NCBI RefSeq assembly: GCF_014203535.1
Contig: NZ_JACHJI010000006.1
Location: 434,001-498,000 of the forward strand
Source: Streptomyces griseomycini
GTDB lineage: Bacteria > Actinomycetota > Actinomycetes > Streptomycetales > Streptomycetaceae
Length of the DNA stretch: 64,000 nucleotides
Reading direction: 5' to 3'
In this document: piece by piece, positions 8,316-15,791 of the stretch
Position numbering within the stretch: position 1 is the stretch's first letter
How the letters are laid out: every line of letters begins with the position of its first letter
The notes under the pieces: generated by a model
Database searches by the model: none
What the model saw: the letters and a program-made list of their open reading frames with translations, nothing else
What the model was told of the DNA's origin: nothing
Translations under genes and position numbers: made by a program

Positions 8316-8422
8316 GGCACCATCCCAGCCGACCCGCGCGGCCGTGTCCAGGCGGAACCGGTGCGTTCCGGTACGGAGGGCCACCGGCCGGTGACGCACG
8401 CGGGAAGCACGGCGAGCAAGGG

Positions 8423-8438
8423 GCTACCCGTGGGTAGC
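8423..8438. promoter_or_regulatory. Perfect palindrome GCTACCCGTGGGTAGC in the sigJ/hydrolase intergenic region
   Basis: A 7-bp inverted repeat with a 2-bp centre lies 70 bp before the hydrolase ATG and 107 bp before sigJ. A closely similar sequence, GTTACCCATGAGTAGC, lies at 39428-39443 over the thioesterase promoter. It is probably a repressor operator, perhaps for a TetR-type protein; the binder is not identified. Confidence 0.5.
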
Positions 8439-8507
8439 AATTGCTGACAAGCTGTCTACGACGCCGGGCGGCGTCCGTTCCCGCGAGTCCAGACGAGGAG
8501 CACCCTC

Positions 8508-9341
8508 ATGTCCGCGACCGTCTCCTTCAAGGTCACCTCTCCCCTCGGCCCGCAGACCGTGACCCTCTCCTACACGCGCGCGGGCCGCGGTGAACCGCTG
8601 CTCCTGCTGCACGGCATCGGTCACCACCGGCAGGCCTGGGACCCGGTGGTGGACATCCTGGCGACCGAGCGCGAGGTGATCGCCGTGGACCTGCCCGGCT
8701 TCGGCGCCTCCCCGTCGCTGCCCGGCGGCCTCACCCACGACCTGCCGACCATGAACGCCGCGCTCGGCGCCCTGTGCACGGCGCTGGAGCTGGACCGGCC
8801 GCACGTCGCGGGCAACTCGCTCGGCGGTCTGCTGGCCCTGGAAATGGGCCGCGAGAAGCTCGTGCGGTCCGTCACCGCGCTGTCCCCGGCCGGTTTCTGG
8901 AGCCGGGCCGAACGGCGGTACGCCTTCGCCGTGCTGGTCGGCATGCGGCGGGCCGCGGAGCGGCTGCCGCTGCCGCTGGTCCGGCGCCTCGCCCGCTCGG
9001 CGGCCGGCCGGGCGGCGCTGACCAGCGCCATCTACGCCCGTCCGGGGCGCCGTTCGCCCGAGGCCGTGGTCGCCGAGACGCTCGCGCTCGCCGGCGCCAC
9101 CGGCTTCGCCGAGACCCTCCGCGCGGGCACCACCGTACGGTTCACCGACGACGTGCCCGGCATCCCCGTGACCGTCGCCTGGGGCGCCCGGGACCGGCTG
9201 CTCGTCCCCCGGCAGGGTGTCCGCGCCAAGCGGACCATCCCCCGGGCCCGGCTGGTCCGGCTGCCCGGCTGCGGCCACGTCCCGATGAACGACGACCCGG
9301 CGCTGGTCGCGCGCGTCATCCTGGACGGCAGCCGCCGCTGA
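8508..9341 (+). CDS. Alpha/beta-fold hydrolase
   Basis: 277 aa, cytosolic. The oxyanion segment HGIGHHRQAW, the nucleophile elbow GNSLGG (Ser104), and the terminal histidine motif GCGHVPMNDDP give a complete esterase/lipase-type triad arrangement, with the acid likely in WGARDRLL. The length is normal for the family. ATG 8508 follows GAGGAG at a suitable distance. Because it is divergent from an ECF41 sigma gene it is a candidate target of that factor, although I do not see a convincing ECF41 promoter (TGTCACA/CGTC). The substrate is unknown. A weak 6-bp stem (9342-9358) follows the stop. Confidence 0.88.
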   Translation: MSATVSFKVTSPLGPQTVTLSYTRAGRGEPLLLLHGIGHHRQAWDPVVDILATEREVIAVDLPGFGASPSLPGGLTHDLPTMNAALGALCTALELDRPHVAGNSLGGLLALEMGREKLVRSVTALSPAGFWSRAERRYAFAVLVGMRRAAERLPLPLVRRLARSAAGRAALTSAIYARPGRRSPEAVVAETLALAGATGFAETLRAGTTVRFTDDVPGIPVTVAWGARDRLLVPRQGVRAKRTIPRARLVRLPGCGHVPMNDDPALVARVILDGSRR

Positions 9342-9398
9342 GGGCCGTGCGGCGGCCCCCGCGCGGCCGGTGGGTGCTCCCTCCCCCACCGCCCCCTC

Positions 9399-9404
9399 TA
9401 GTCT
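9399..9404 (+). promoter_or_regulatory. -10 box TAGTCT, leaderless MocR gene
   Basis: TAGTCT ends seven bases before ATG 9412 and no Shine-Dalgarno sequence lies between, which is the pattern of a leaderless transcript. Confidence 0.5.
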
Positions 9405-9411
9405 CCGTGTC

Positions 9412-10881
9412 ATGACGCCACCGCACACCGCCTCCGGGGGGAATCCGGCCTCCTCCGCCTGGGAGTTGCTCCTGCCCGCCGCCTCCGCACCGGCACGCGC
9501 GCGTGGCCGTTCGCTGCAGGCGGCACTGCGCGAGGCGGTGCGCTCGGGCCGGCTGGCGCCGGGGACCCGGCTGCCGTCGAGCCGTGACCTGGCCGCCGAC
9601 CTCAAGGTGTCGCGCGGGCTGGTCACCGAGGCGTACGAGCAGTTGACGGCGGAGGGCTACCTGCGCTCCGGCCGGGGCGCCGGGACCTGGGTGGGGGACG
9701 CGGTACGGGCCGCCCGGCCGCGCGCGCACGACCTCGCCCCGCGCTCCCCGGGCGCCCGTGCCGACTTCGTCCCCGGCACCCCCGACCTGTCGCTGTTCCC
9801 CCGCTCCGCCTGGGCCGCGGCGCACCGGGCCGTGCTGGAGGACCTTCCGCACCGGGAACTGGGGTACCCCGATCCGCGCGGTCTGCCCCGGCTGCGCACG
9901 GCGCTGGCCGAACTGCTCGCGCGGCGCCGGGGCGTGGTGGCCGATCCCGAGCGGATCGTGGTGGTCTCCGGGGTCGCGCAGGCGACGACGCTGCTCGGAT
10001 TCGTGCTCCACGCGCGCGGGCTGCGCACGGTCGGCGTGGAGGACCCCGGCAGCCCGCAGCACAGCGCCCTGTACGCCTCGGCCGGGCTCACCGCCGTGCC
10101 CGTGCCCGTGGACGGCGAGGGGCTCGCCACGGAGCCGCTGCGGGCGTCGGGGGTGCGGGCGGTCGTCGCGACGCCGGCGCACCAGTTCCCCACCGGCATC
10201 GCGTACTCCGCGCGGCGCCGGGCCGAACTGCTCGACTGGGCGCGGTCCGTGGACGGGATCGTCCTCGAGGACGACTACGACGGCGACTTCCGCTACGACC
10301 GCGCGCCGGTCGGCGCGCTGCAGGGACTCGACCCCGAGCACGTGGCGTACACCGGGTCGGTCAGCAAGTCCCTCGCCCCGGGACTGCGGCTCGGCTGGCT
10401 GCTGGTGCCGCGGTCGTGGGCCGAGGAGGTGGTGGAGCGCAAACGGACCATGGACCTCGGTCATCCGTCCCTGGACCAGGCGCTGTTCGCGCGGTTCCTG
10501 GAGCGCGGCGACTACGACCGTCAGCTGCGCCGCTGTCAGCGCGCCTACCGCGAGCGGCGCGACGCCCTGGTCGCCGCGCTCGGCACGCACTTCCCGGGCA
10601 CCGAGGTGTCCGGGATCGCGGCGGGGCTGCACGCCATCGCCTCGCTGCCGCAGCGGTACGGGCCGCAGGAGCGCTTCCTCGCCCGTGTGGCGGAGGCCGG
10701 TGTGGCGGTGCGTCCACTCGCGGACTACGCGCACGCCGACGCGGCACACGACGGCGGGGCGGACGGCGGGAGGGGCGGCGGGACGGACACGCGCGTGCGG
10801 CTCGTGCTGGGCTACGCACACGTGCCGCCCGCGCGGATCCATGAGAACGTGCGTCTGATGGCCGAGGCCGTCACCGGCTGA
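9412..10881 (+). CDS. MocR/GntR-type regulator with aminotransferase domain
   Basis: 489 aa fusion: an N-terminal GntR winged helix (about 20-90, LPSSRDLAADLKVSRGLVTEAYEQL) followed by a class I/II aminotransferase-like domain (about 110-480). The PLP-binding lysine is in TGSVSKSLAPGLRLGW and the PLP phosphate/ring contacts in LEDDYDGDFRYD. Such proteins control PLP, GABA, ectoine or amino-acid genes. There is no pdxST neighbour, so the target is open. ATG 9412 was preferred to GTG 9370 because of the -10 box just upstream. Residues about 445-460 are Gly/Asp rich, an insertion unlike the usual family. Confidence 0.9.
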   Translation: MTPPHTASGGNPASSAWELLLPAASAPARARGRSLQAALREAVRSGRLAPGTRLPSSRDLAADLKVSRGLVTEAYEQLTAEGYLRSGRGAGTWVGDAVRAARPRAHDLAPRSPGARADFVPGTPDLSLFPRSAWAAAHRAVLEDLPHRELGYPDPRGLPRLRTALAELLARRRGVVADPERIVVVSGVAQATTLLGFVLHARGLRTVGVEDPGSPQHSALYASAGLTAVPVPVDGEGLATEPLRASGVRAVVATPAHQFPTGIAYSARRRAELLDWARSVDGIVLEDDYDGDFRYDRAPVGALQGLDPEHVAYTGSVSKSLAPGLRLGWLLVPRSWAEEVVERKRTMDLGHPSLDQALFARFLERGDYDRQLRRCQRAYRERRDALVAALGTHFPGTEVSGIAAGLHAIASLPQRYGPQERFLARVAEAGVAVRPLADYAHADAAHDGGADGGRGGGTDTRVRLVLGYAHVPPARIHENVRLMAEAVTG

Positions 10882-10919
10882 GGACCGTGCGCGCCGGCTC
10901 CCCGCCCCCGCGATCGGTT

Positions 10920-10941
10920 GTTCACCCGGGGTTCGCGTGCG
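10920..10941 (+). promoter_or_regulatory. PHO-box: two 11-nt direct-repeat units upstream of phoD
   Basis: GTTCACCCGGG (10920-10930) is followed at once by GTTCGCGTGCG (10931-10941). This matches the Streptomyces PhoP binding pattern of 11-nt repeats beginning G(T/G)TCAYY, and a weaker third unit (10942-10952) follows. It lies about 65 bp before the phosphatase start, so PhoR-PhoP induction under phosphate limitation is expected. Confidence 0.7.
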
Positions 10942-11006
10942 GGCCGCGTCACCCGAGTAGGTGTGGCTGCGCACACCGGCCGGATCCCGTCCCTGGAGGC
11001 GCATCC

Positions 11007-12593
11007 ATGTCACACCGTCCGTTCCCGGGCCGTCGCGCGGTCCTGCGCGGCTCCCTCGCGGCCTCGGCGGCCCTGACCCTGCCCACCGCGCTCGGCGCGG
11101 CGCCCGCCTTCGCCCGGTCCGGGCGCCCGCGGGCCGAGTGGGGCGTGCAGACCGGCGACGTGACCCGTGACTCGGGGCTGGTGTGGGTGCGCTCCGACCG
11201 CCCGGCCCGGATGATCGTCGAGACGTCGGCGACCGAGTCGTTCCGGCACCCGCGCAGATGGCACGGTCCGCTGCTCGGCGCGGGCACCGACTTCACCGGC
11301 ACGACCAGGCTGCGCGGGCTGCCGCCCGGCGAGCAGATCCACTACCGGGTGCTGCTCGCCGACCCCGACGACCCGCGCCGTACCGGTGAGCCGGTCACCG
11401 GCACCTTCCGCACGGTGCCGGCCCGGCGGCGCGACGGCGTGCGGTTCGTGTGGTCGGGCGACCTGGCCGGGCAGGGCTGGGGCATCAACCCCGACCTCGG
11501 CGGCTACCGCATCTTCGACGCGATGGCGCGGATCGACCCGGACTTCTTCCTGTTCAGCGGGGACACCGTCTACGCCGACGGGCCCATCGCCGCCACCGCC
11601 GCCCTGCCCGGCGGCGGTGTCTGGCGGAACATCACCACCGAGGAGAAGTCCAAGGTCGCCGAGACCCTCGCCGAGTTCCGGGGCAACTTCCGCTACAACC
11701 TGCTCGACGAGAACCTGCGCCGGTTCAACGCCCGGGTGCCGTCCATCGTGCAGTGGGACGACCACGAGGTGCGCAACAACTGGTACCCCGGCCAGCGGAT
11801 CGCGGACACCGACGCCCGGTACGCGGAGAAGAGCGTCGACGTGCTGGCGGCCCGGGCGCGGCGCGCGTTCGGCGAGTACTTCCCGGTGTCCACGCTGCGG
11901 CCGGGCGCCCGGGAGGGGCGGGTGTACCGGGTGCTGCGGCAGGGGCCGCTGCTCGACGTGTTCGTGCTGGACATGCGGACGTACCGGGGCGCCAACTCCT
12001 CCGGCGACCAGACCGTCGACCCGCAGGGCATCCTCGGGCGCGAGCAACTGGAGTGGCTCAAGCGGGAGCTGGCGCGGTCGCGGGCGGTGTGGAAGGTGAT
12101 CGCCGCCGACATGCCGATCGGCCTCGTCGTGCCCGACACGAGCGAGGGGCAGAAGAACGTCGAGGCGGTGGCCCAGGGCGATCCGGGGGTGCCGCTGGGG
12201 CGGGAGCTGCAGATCGCGGAGCTGCTGCGGTTCGTCAAGCACCGGCGGATCACCGGCACGGTGTGGCTGACGGCCGACGTGCACCACACCTCGGCCCAGC
12301 ACTACCAGCCCTCGCGGGCCGCGTTCGGCGACTTCGAGCCGTTCTGGGAGTTCGTCTCCGGCCCGCTGAACGCGGGTGCCTTCCCGGCCAGTGCGCTGGA
12401 CGGCACCTTCGGTCCGGAGCGGGTGTGGGTGAAGGCGCCGAGCGCCTCGAACGTCTCGCCCGCCGGCGGCTACCAGTTCTTCGGCGAGGTGGACATCGAC
12501 GGCGACAGCGGCGAGCTGACGGTGCGGATGCGGGAGCAGGACGGCACTGTGCTGTTCACGAAGACGCTGCAGCCGGGCCTGGTCGGCCAGTAG
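11007..12593 (+). CDS. phoD: TAT-exported alkaline phosphatase D (PhoD family)
   Basis: 528 aa. The twin-arginine leader GRRAVLRGSLAASAALT is followed by an AFA-type cleavage site near residue 38, so the enzyme is exported folded with its metals. A Fn3-like PhoD_N region precedes the metallophosphatase domain, which carries the metal-ligand motifs SGDTVYADG and QWDDHEVRNNW and later TADVHHTSAQH. PhoD enzymes use Ca and Fe to hydrolyse phosphodiesters and monoesters outside the cell to scavenge phosphate. GGAGG sits at 10995-10999 and the PHO-box upstream agrees with the role. The length is normal. Confidence 0.93.
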   Translation: MSHRPFPGRRAVLRGSLAASAALTLPTALGAAPAFARSGRPRAEWGVQTGDVTRDSGLVWVRSDRPARMIVETSATESFRHPRRWHGPLLGAGTDFTGTTRLRGLPPGEQIHYRVLLADPDDPRRTGEPVTGTFRTVPARRRDGVRFVWSGDLAGQGWGINPDLGGYRIFDAMARIDPDFFLFSGDTVYADGPIAATAALPGGGVWRNITTEEKSKVAETLAEFRGNFRYNLLDENLRRFNARVPSIVQWDDHEVRNNWYPGQRIADTDARYAEKSVDVLAARARRAFGEYFPVSTLRPGAREGRVYRVLRQGPLLDVFVLDMRTYRGANSSGDQTVDPQGILGREQLEWLKRELARSRAVWKVIAADMPIGLVVPDTSEGQKNVEAVAQGDPGVPLGRELQIAELLRFVKHRRITGTVWLTADVHHTSAQHYQPSRAAFGDFEPFWEFVSGPLNAGAFPASALDGTFGPERVWVKAPSASNVSPAGGYQFFGEVDIDGDSGELTVRMREQDGTVLFTKTLQPGLVGQ

Positions 12594-12630
12594 TATCACA
12601 AAACAGACATAGGGAGTCTTTACTCGTCAG

Positions 12631-12673
12631 TCACAGTGCGTTCGTGATCGCGAAACACGGTTCCTTCACAGTG
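12631..12673. promoter_or_regulatory. TCACAGTG direct repeats flanking a near-palindrome, upstream of ACT-GNAT gene
   Basis: TCACAGTG occurs at 12631-12638 and 12666-12673, with TTCGTGATCGCGAA (12641-12654, 12 of 14 bases symmetric) between them. The stretch is AT-richer than its surroundings and lies just before the start at 12679. It looks like a control region; the regulator is unknown. Confidence 0.4.
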
Positions 12674-12678
12674 GCTGC

Positions 12679-13950
12679 ATGAGTCGAGACATGTCTGAAG
12701 TGACACACGCCCGGAACGGACGTCCCGCGCGCCACCGGTGGAGCCCCGCCGGACTGGCCGGGCTGTGCACGGCGGCGTTCCACACCTGGTGGACACGCCG
12801 CCACGGCCACGCACCGCCGGCACTCGATACCGGCGGTGCCCGGCCGCCCTCCGCCCTGGCCGGGGAGAGCGCCCTGTGGCGGATGCGGACGACGGTGAAG
12901 GACGAGCCGGGGTCGCTGGCCGCGCTGTGCACGGCGCTGGCCGAACGGCACGTCGACATCCTCAGCCTGCAGACGCACCCGCTGGGCGGGGGCACGGTGG
13001 ACGAGTTCCTGCTGCGGGTCCCGGCGGGCCTGACCGCGTCCGACCTCACCGGGGCGGTGTCGCGCGCCGGGGGTGCGGACACCTGGACGGAGCGGGCCGA
13101 CGCCCACGACCTGGTGGACGCCCCGACCCGGGTGCTGGGACTGGCCGCCCGCACCGCCCAGGACGCGTCGGAACTGCCGCTGGCGCTGCGCCAGTTGCTG
13201 GGACGGTGCACGATCCGTTCGCTGCCCGCCGCGCCGGCCGTACCGGTGGAGGGAGCCCTGGAGGACACCGTGATGCGGCTGCGCGCCCCGGAGGGCGGGG
13301 TGATCACCGTGGAACGGCCGTACCTGCCGTTCACCCCGACCGAGTTCGCCCGGGCCCGGGCGCTGGTGGACCTGGACGCCCGGCTCGGCCCGAGGATCCC
13401 GCGCGGCCGGGACGTGCTCACGCTGTCCGAGGGCGGCGACGTCTCCGTGCGCCGGGCGGACACCGGCGACCTCCGGGCGGCGCGGGCGATGCACGAGCGG
13501 TGCTCGGAGCGGACCCTGCGCATGCGGTACCACGGGCCGGTCGGCGACGCGGACCGCTATCTGAACCACCTGCTCGGTCCGCGCTTCGGGCGGACCCTCG
13601 CCGCGCAGACGGCCTCCGGCCGCATCGTCGGCCTCGGTCATCTGCTGTGGGACGGCGACGAGACCGAGGTGGCGCTGATCGTGGAGGACGCCTGGCAGCG
13701 CCGGGGCATCGGCGGCGAACTCCTCGCCCGGCTGGTCGCCATGGCCGTCGAGGCCGGCTGCGCCACCGTGTACGCCGTGACGCAGGCGTCCAACACCGGC
13801 ATGGTCGCCGCGATGCGCGGTCTCGGGCTCCCCCTCGACTACCAGATCGAGGAGGGCACCCTGGTCATCACGGCCCGCCTGGACGCCGAGCCGGCCGCGG
13901 GCCGCCTCTCCGCACCGGGCGGCCGGCGGACGGGGACCGGACGGCCGTAG
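12679..13950 (+). CDS. ACT-domain / GNAT acetyltransferase fusion
   Basis: 423 aa. After a basic N-terminal 60 residues, an ACT-like domain (about 66-140, WRMRTTVKDEPGSLAALCTALAE and DILSLQTH) is followed by a linker and a C-terminal GNAT domain (about 253-395). The acetyl-CoA pyrophosphate loop is in AWQRRGIGGELLARL. ACT domains commonly bind amino acids, so an amino-acid-gated protein lysine acetyltransferase is a reasonable guess, like known fused-domain actinobacterial GNATs, but the substrate is unknown. ATG 12679 or ATG 12691 could be the start; neither has a clear ribosome site. It stands alone, followed by a strong terminator. Confidence 0.82.
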   Translation: MSRDMSEVTHARNGRPARHRWSPAGLAGLCTAAFHTWWTRRHGHAPPALDTGGARPPSALAGESALWRMRTTVKDEPGSLAALCTALAERHVDILSLQTHPLGGGTVDEFLLRVPAGLTASDLTGAVSRAGGADTWTERADAHDLVDAPTRVLGLAARTAQDASELPLALRQLLGRCTIRSLPAAPAVPVEGALEDTVMRLRAPEGGVITVERPYLPFTPTEFARARALVDLDARLGPRIPRGRDVLTLSEGGDVSVRRADTGDLRAARAMHERCSERTLRMRYHGPVGDADRYLNHLLGPRFGRTLAAQTASGRIVGLGHLLWDGDETEVALIVEDAWQRRGIGGELLARLVAMAVEAGCATVYAVTQASNTGMVAAMRGLGLPLDYQIEEGTLVITARLDAEPAAGRLSAPGGRRTGTGRP

Positions 13951-13967
13951 CCCCCCGCGCGGCGGCG

Positions 13968-14006
13968 CGCCGGTCCGTCCGGCGGGTTCCGCCGGACGGA
14001 CCGGCG
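13968..14006. terminator. Strong bidirectional terminator
   Basis: An 18-bp perfect stem (13968-13985 with 13989-14006) with a 3-nt loop stands between two convergent genes, 17 bp after one stop and 13 bp after the other. Confidence 0.8.
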
Positions 14007-14019
14007 GGGGTGCGGAGCC

Positions 14020-15207
14020 TCAGCCCTGGGCCAGTGCCTCCGGACGGGCCGTCGCACCGGCCCGCTCCCCCAGGGCCCCGTCCAGGTCGGCCCACAGGTC
14101 CTCGACGTCCTCCAGGCCGACCGAGAGCCGCAGCAGCCGGTCGCTCACCCCGGCGTCCCTGCGGTCGGCGGCGTCGACGATGCGGTGGCTGATGGACGCC
14201 GGGTGCTGGATGAGGGAGTCCACGCTGCCGAGGCTCACCGCCGGGGTGATCAGCCGTACGCCGCCGATCACCTCGTGCGGGTCCCCGTGCACCTCGAAGG
14301 AGACCATCGCCCCGCCGATGCGCGGGTAGTGCACCCGGGCCACGCGCGGATCGGCGGCGAGCCGGCGGGCGAGTTCGGCGGCGTTCGCGGACGCCGCCCG
14401 CACCCGCACCGGCAGGGTCGACAGGCCCCGCAGCAGCAGGTAGCCGGCCAGCGGGTGCAGCACGCCGCCCGTGGCGAACCGCACCTGGCGCAGCCGCCCG
14501 GCGAGCTCCTCGTCGCAGGCCACGACGCCCGCCAGCACGTCCCCGTGCCCGCCGAGGTACTTGGTCGCGCTGTGCAGCACCAGCCGGGCCCCGTGCTCGG
14601 CCGGGCGCTGGAGGACCGGGGTGGCGAAGGTGTTGTCGACGAGCAGCGGCACGGAGCCGCAGGCGTGGGCGACGGCCCGCAGGTCGATCTCGGCGAGCGT
14701 GGGGTTGGCCGGCGACTCGACCAGCACCAGACCGGTGTCCGGGCGCAGCGCGTCGGCGACCCCGGCCGGATCGGTCCAGGTCACCTCGGAGCCGAGCAGT
14801 CCGGCGGTCAGCAGGTGGTCGCTGCACCCGTACAGGGGCCGTACCGCCACCACGTGGCGCAGCCCCGTCGAGCCGCGGACCAGCAGGACGGCGCTGAGCG
14901 CGGCCATGCCGCTGGCGAAGGCGACCGCCGCCTCGGTGCCCTCGAGGCGGGCCAGGGCGGTCTCGAAGCGGGCGACGGTCGGGTTGCCGAGCCGTCCGTA
15001 GACCGGCGGGCCGTCCGGCTCGGCGCCGGTGGCGGCGAACGCGTCGATCCGGTCGGCCTCGCCGCGGCTGTCGTACGAGGGGTAGGTGGTGGACAGGTCG
15101 ATCGGCGGGGCGTGCAGGCCCTGACCGGCGAGGTCGTCGCGGCCGGCGTGCACGGCCTCGGTGGCGAGTGCTCTGGTGGTGCGTCGCGTGTCCATGCCCA
15201 TGTCCAT
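14020..15207 (-). CDS. Cystathionine gamma-lyase / Cys-Met metabolism PLP enzyme
   Basis: 395 aa fold-type I PLP enzyme of the Cys/Met metabolism family. Visible hallmarks are YGRLGNPT, the ring-stacking Tyr in VRPLYGCSDHLL, the Asp in LLVDNTFATP, and the Schiff-base Lys in LHSATKYLGGHGDVLAG. It could be a cystathionine gamma-lyase, gamma-synthase or methionine gamma-lyase; sequence alone does not separate these. Three nearby ATGs (15207, 15201, 15195) encode MDMGMD, and the first is taken. The divergent Lrp regulator is the likely controller, as Lrp proteins respond to amino acids. Confidence 0.87.
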   Translation of the reverse strand: MDMGMDTRRTTRALATEAVHAGRDDLAGQGLHAPPIDLSTTYPSYDSRGEADRIDAFAATGAEPDGPPVYGRLGNPTVARFETALARLEGTEAAVAFASGMAALSAVLLVRGSTGLRHVVAVRPLYGCSDHLLTAGLLGSEVTWTDPAGVADALRPDTGLVLVESPANPTLAEIDLRAVAHACGSVPLLVDNTFATPVLQRPAEHGARLVLHSATKYLGGHGDVLAGVVACDEELAGRLRQVRFATGGVLHPLAGYLLLRGLSTLPVRVRAASANAAELARRLAADPRVARVHYPRIGGAMVSFEVHGDPHEVIGGVRLITPAVSLGSVDSLIQHPASISHRIVDAADRRDAGVSDRLLRLSVGLEDVEDLWADLDGALGERAGATARPEALAQG

Positions 15208-15255
15208 GGACGGAAGGGTGAACACCGACCGGGCTGCCGGAGCCGGTTCCCGTGT

Positions 15256-15261
15256 TACGTT
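15256..15261 (+). promoter_or_regulatory. -10 box TACGTT, leaderless Lrp gene
   Basis: TACGTT ends six bases before GTG 15268 and there is no ribosome-binding sequence between, so the transcript is probably leaderless. Confidence 0.5.
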
Positions 15262-15267
15262 CGCCCC

Positions 15268-15759
15268 GTGGCCGAATCTGTCGTACTGGATCCGGTGGAT
15301 CTCCATCTGCTGCGGCTGCTGCAGAACGACGCCCGGACGACGTACCGGGACCTCGCCGCGCAGGTCGGGGTCGCGCCGTCGACCTGTCTGGACCGGGTGA
15401 CCCGGTTGCGCCGGTCCGGCGTGATCCTCGGGCACCGGCTGAAGCTGGATCCGGCCAAGCTGGGGCGAGGGCTGCAGGCACTGCTGTCGGTACAGGTCAG
15501 GCCGCACCGGCGGGAGCTGGTGGGGCCCTTCGTGGAGCGGATCAGGGCGCTGCCCGAGTCGCTGACCGTGTTCCATCTGACCGGTCCCGACGACTACCTC
15601 GTGCACGTCGCGGTCGCGGACATGGCGGATCTGCAGCGGCTGGTGCTCGACGAGTTCACGGCGCGGCGGGAGGTGGCGCGGGTGGAGACCCGGCTGATCT
15701 TCCAGCAGTGGGACTGCGGACCGCTGCTGCCGCCTTCGCCCTCAGCACAAAGCGGGTGA
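15268..15759 (+). CDS. Lrp/AsnC-family regulator
   Basis: 163 aa: an N-terminal AsnC winged helix (DLHLLRLLQNDARTTYRDLAAQVGVAPSTC spans about 11-40) and a C-terminal RAM/ACT-like ligand domain (about 70-150) with LTGPDDYLVHVAV. Such regulators sense amino acids as octamers. It is divergent from the cystathionine-lyase-type gene with a 60-bp gap, so it probably regulates that gene and itself. GTG 15268 directly opens the conserved domain and fits the -10 box. Confidence 0.92.
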   Translation: MAESVVLDPVDLHLLRLLQNDARTTYRDLAAQVGVAPSTCLDRVTRLRRSGVILGHRLKLDPAKLGRGLQALLSVQVRPHRRELVGPFVERIRALPESLTVFHLTGPDDYLVHVAVADMADLQRLVLDEFTARREVARVETRLIFQQWDCGPLLPPSPSAQSG

Positions 15760-15791
15760 CGTGCGGCGGGCCCCGTACCAGGATGGTCCGC

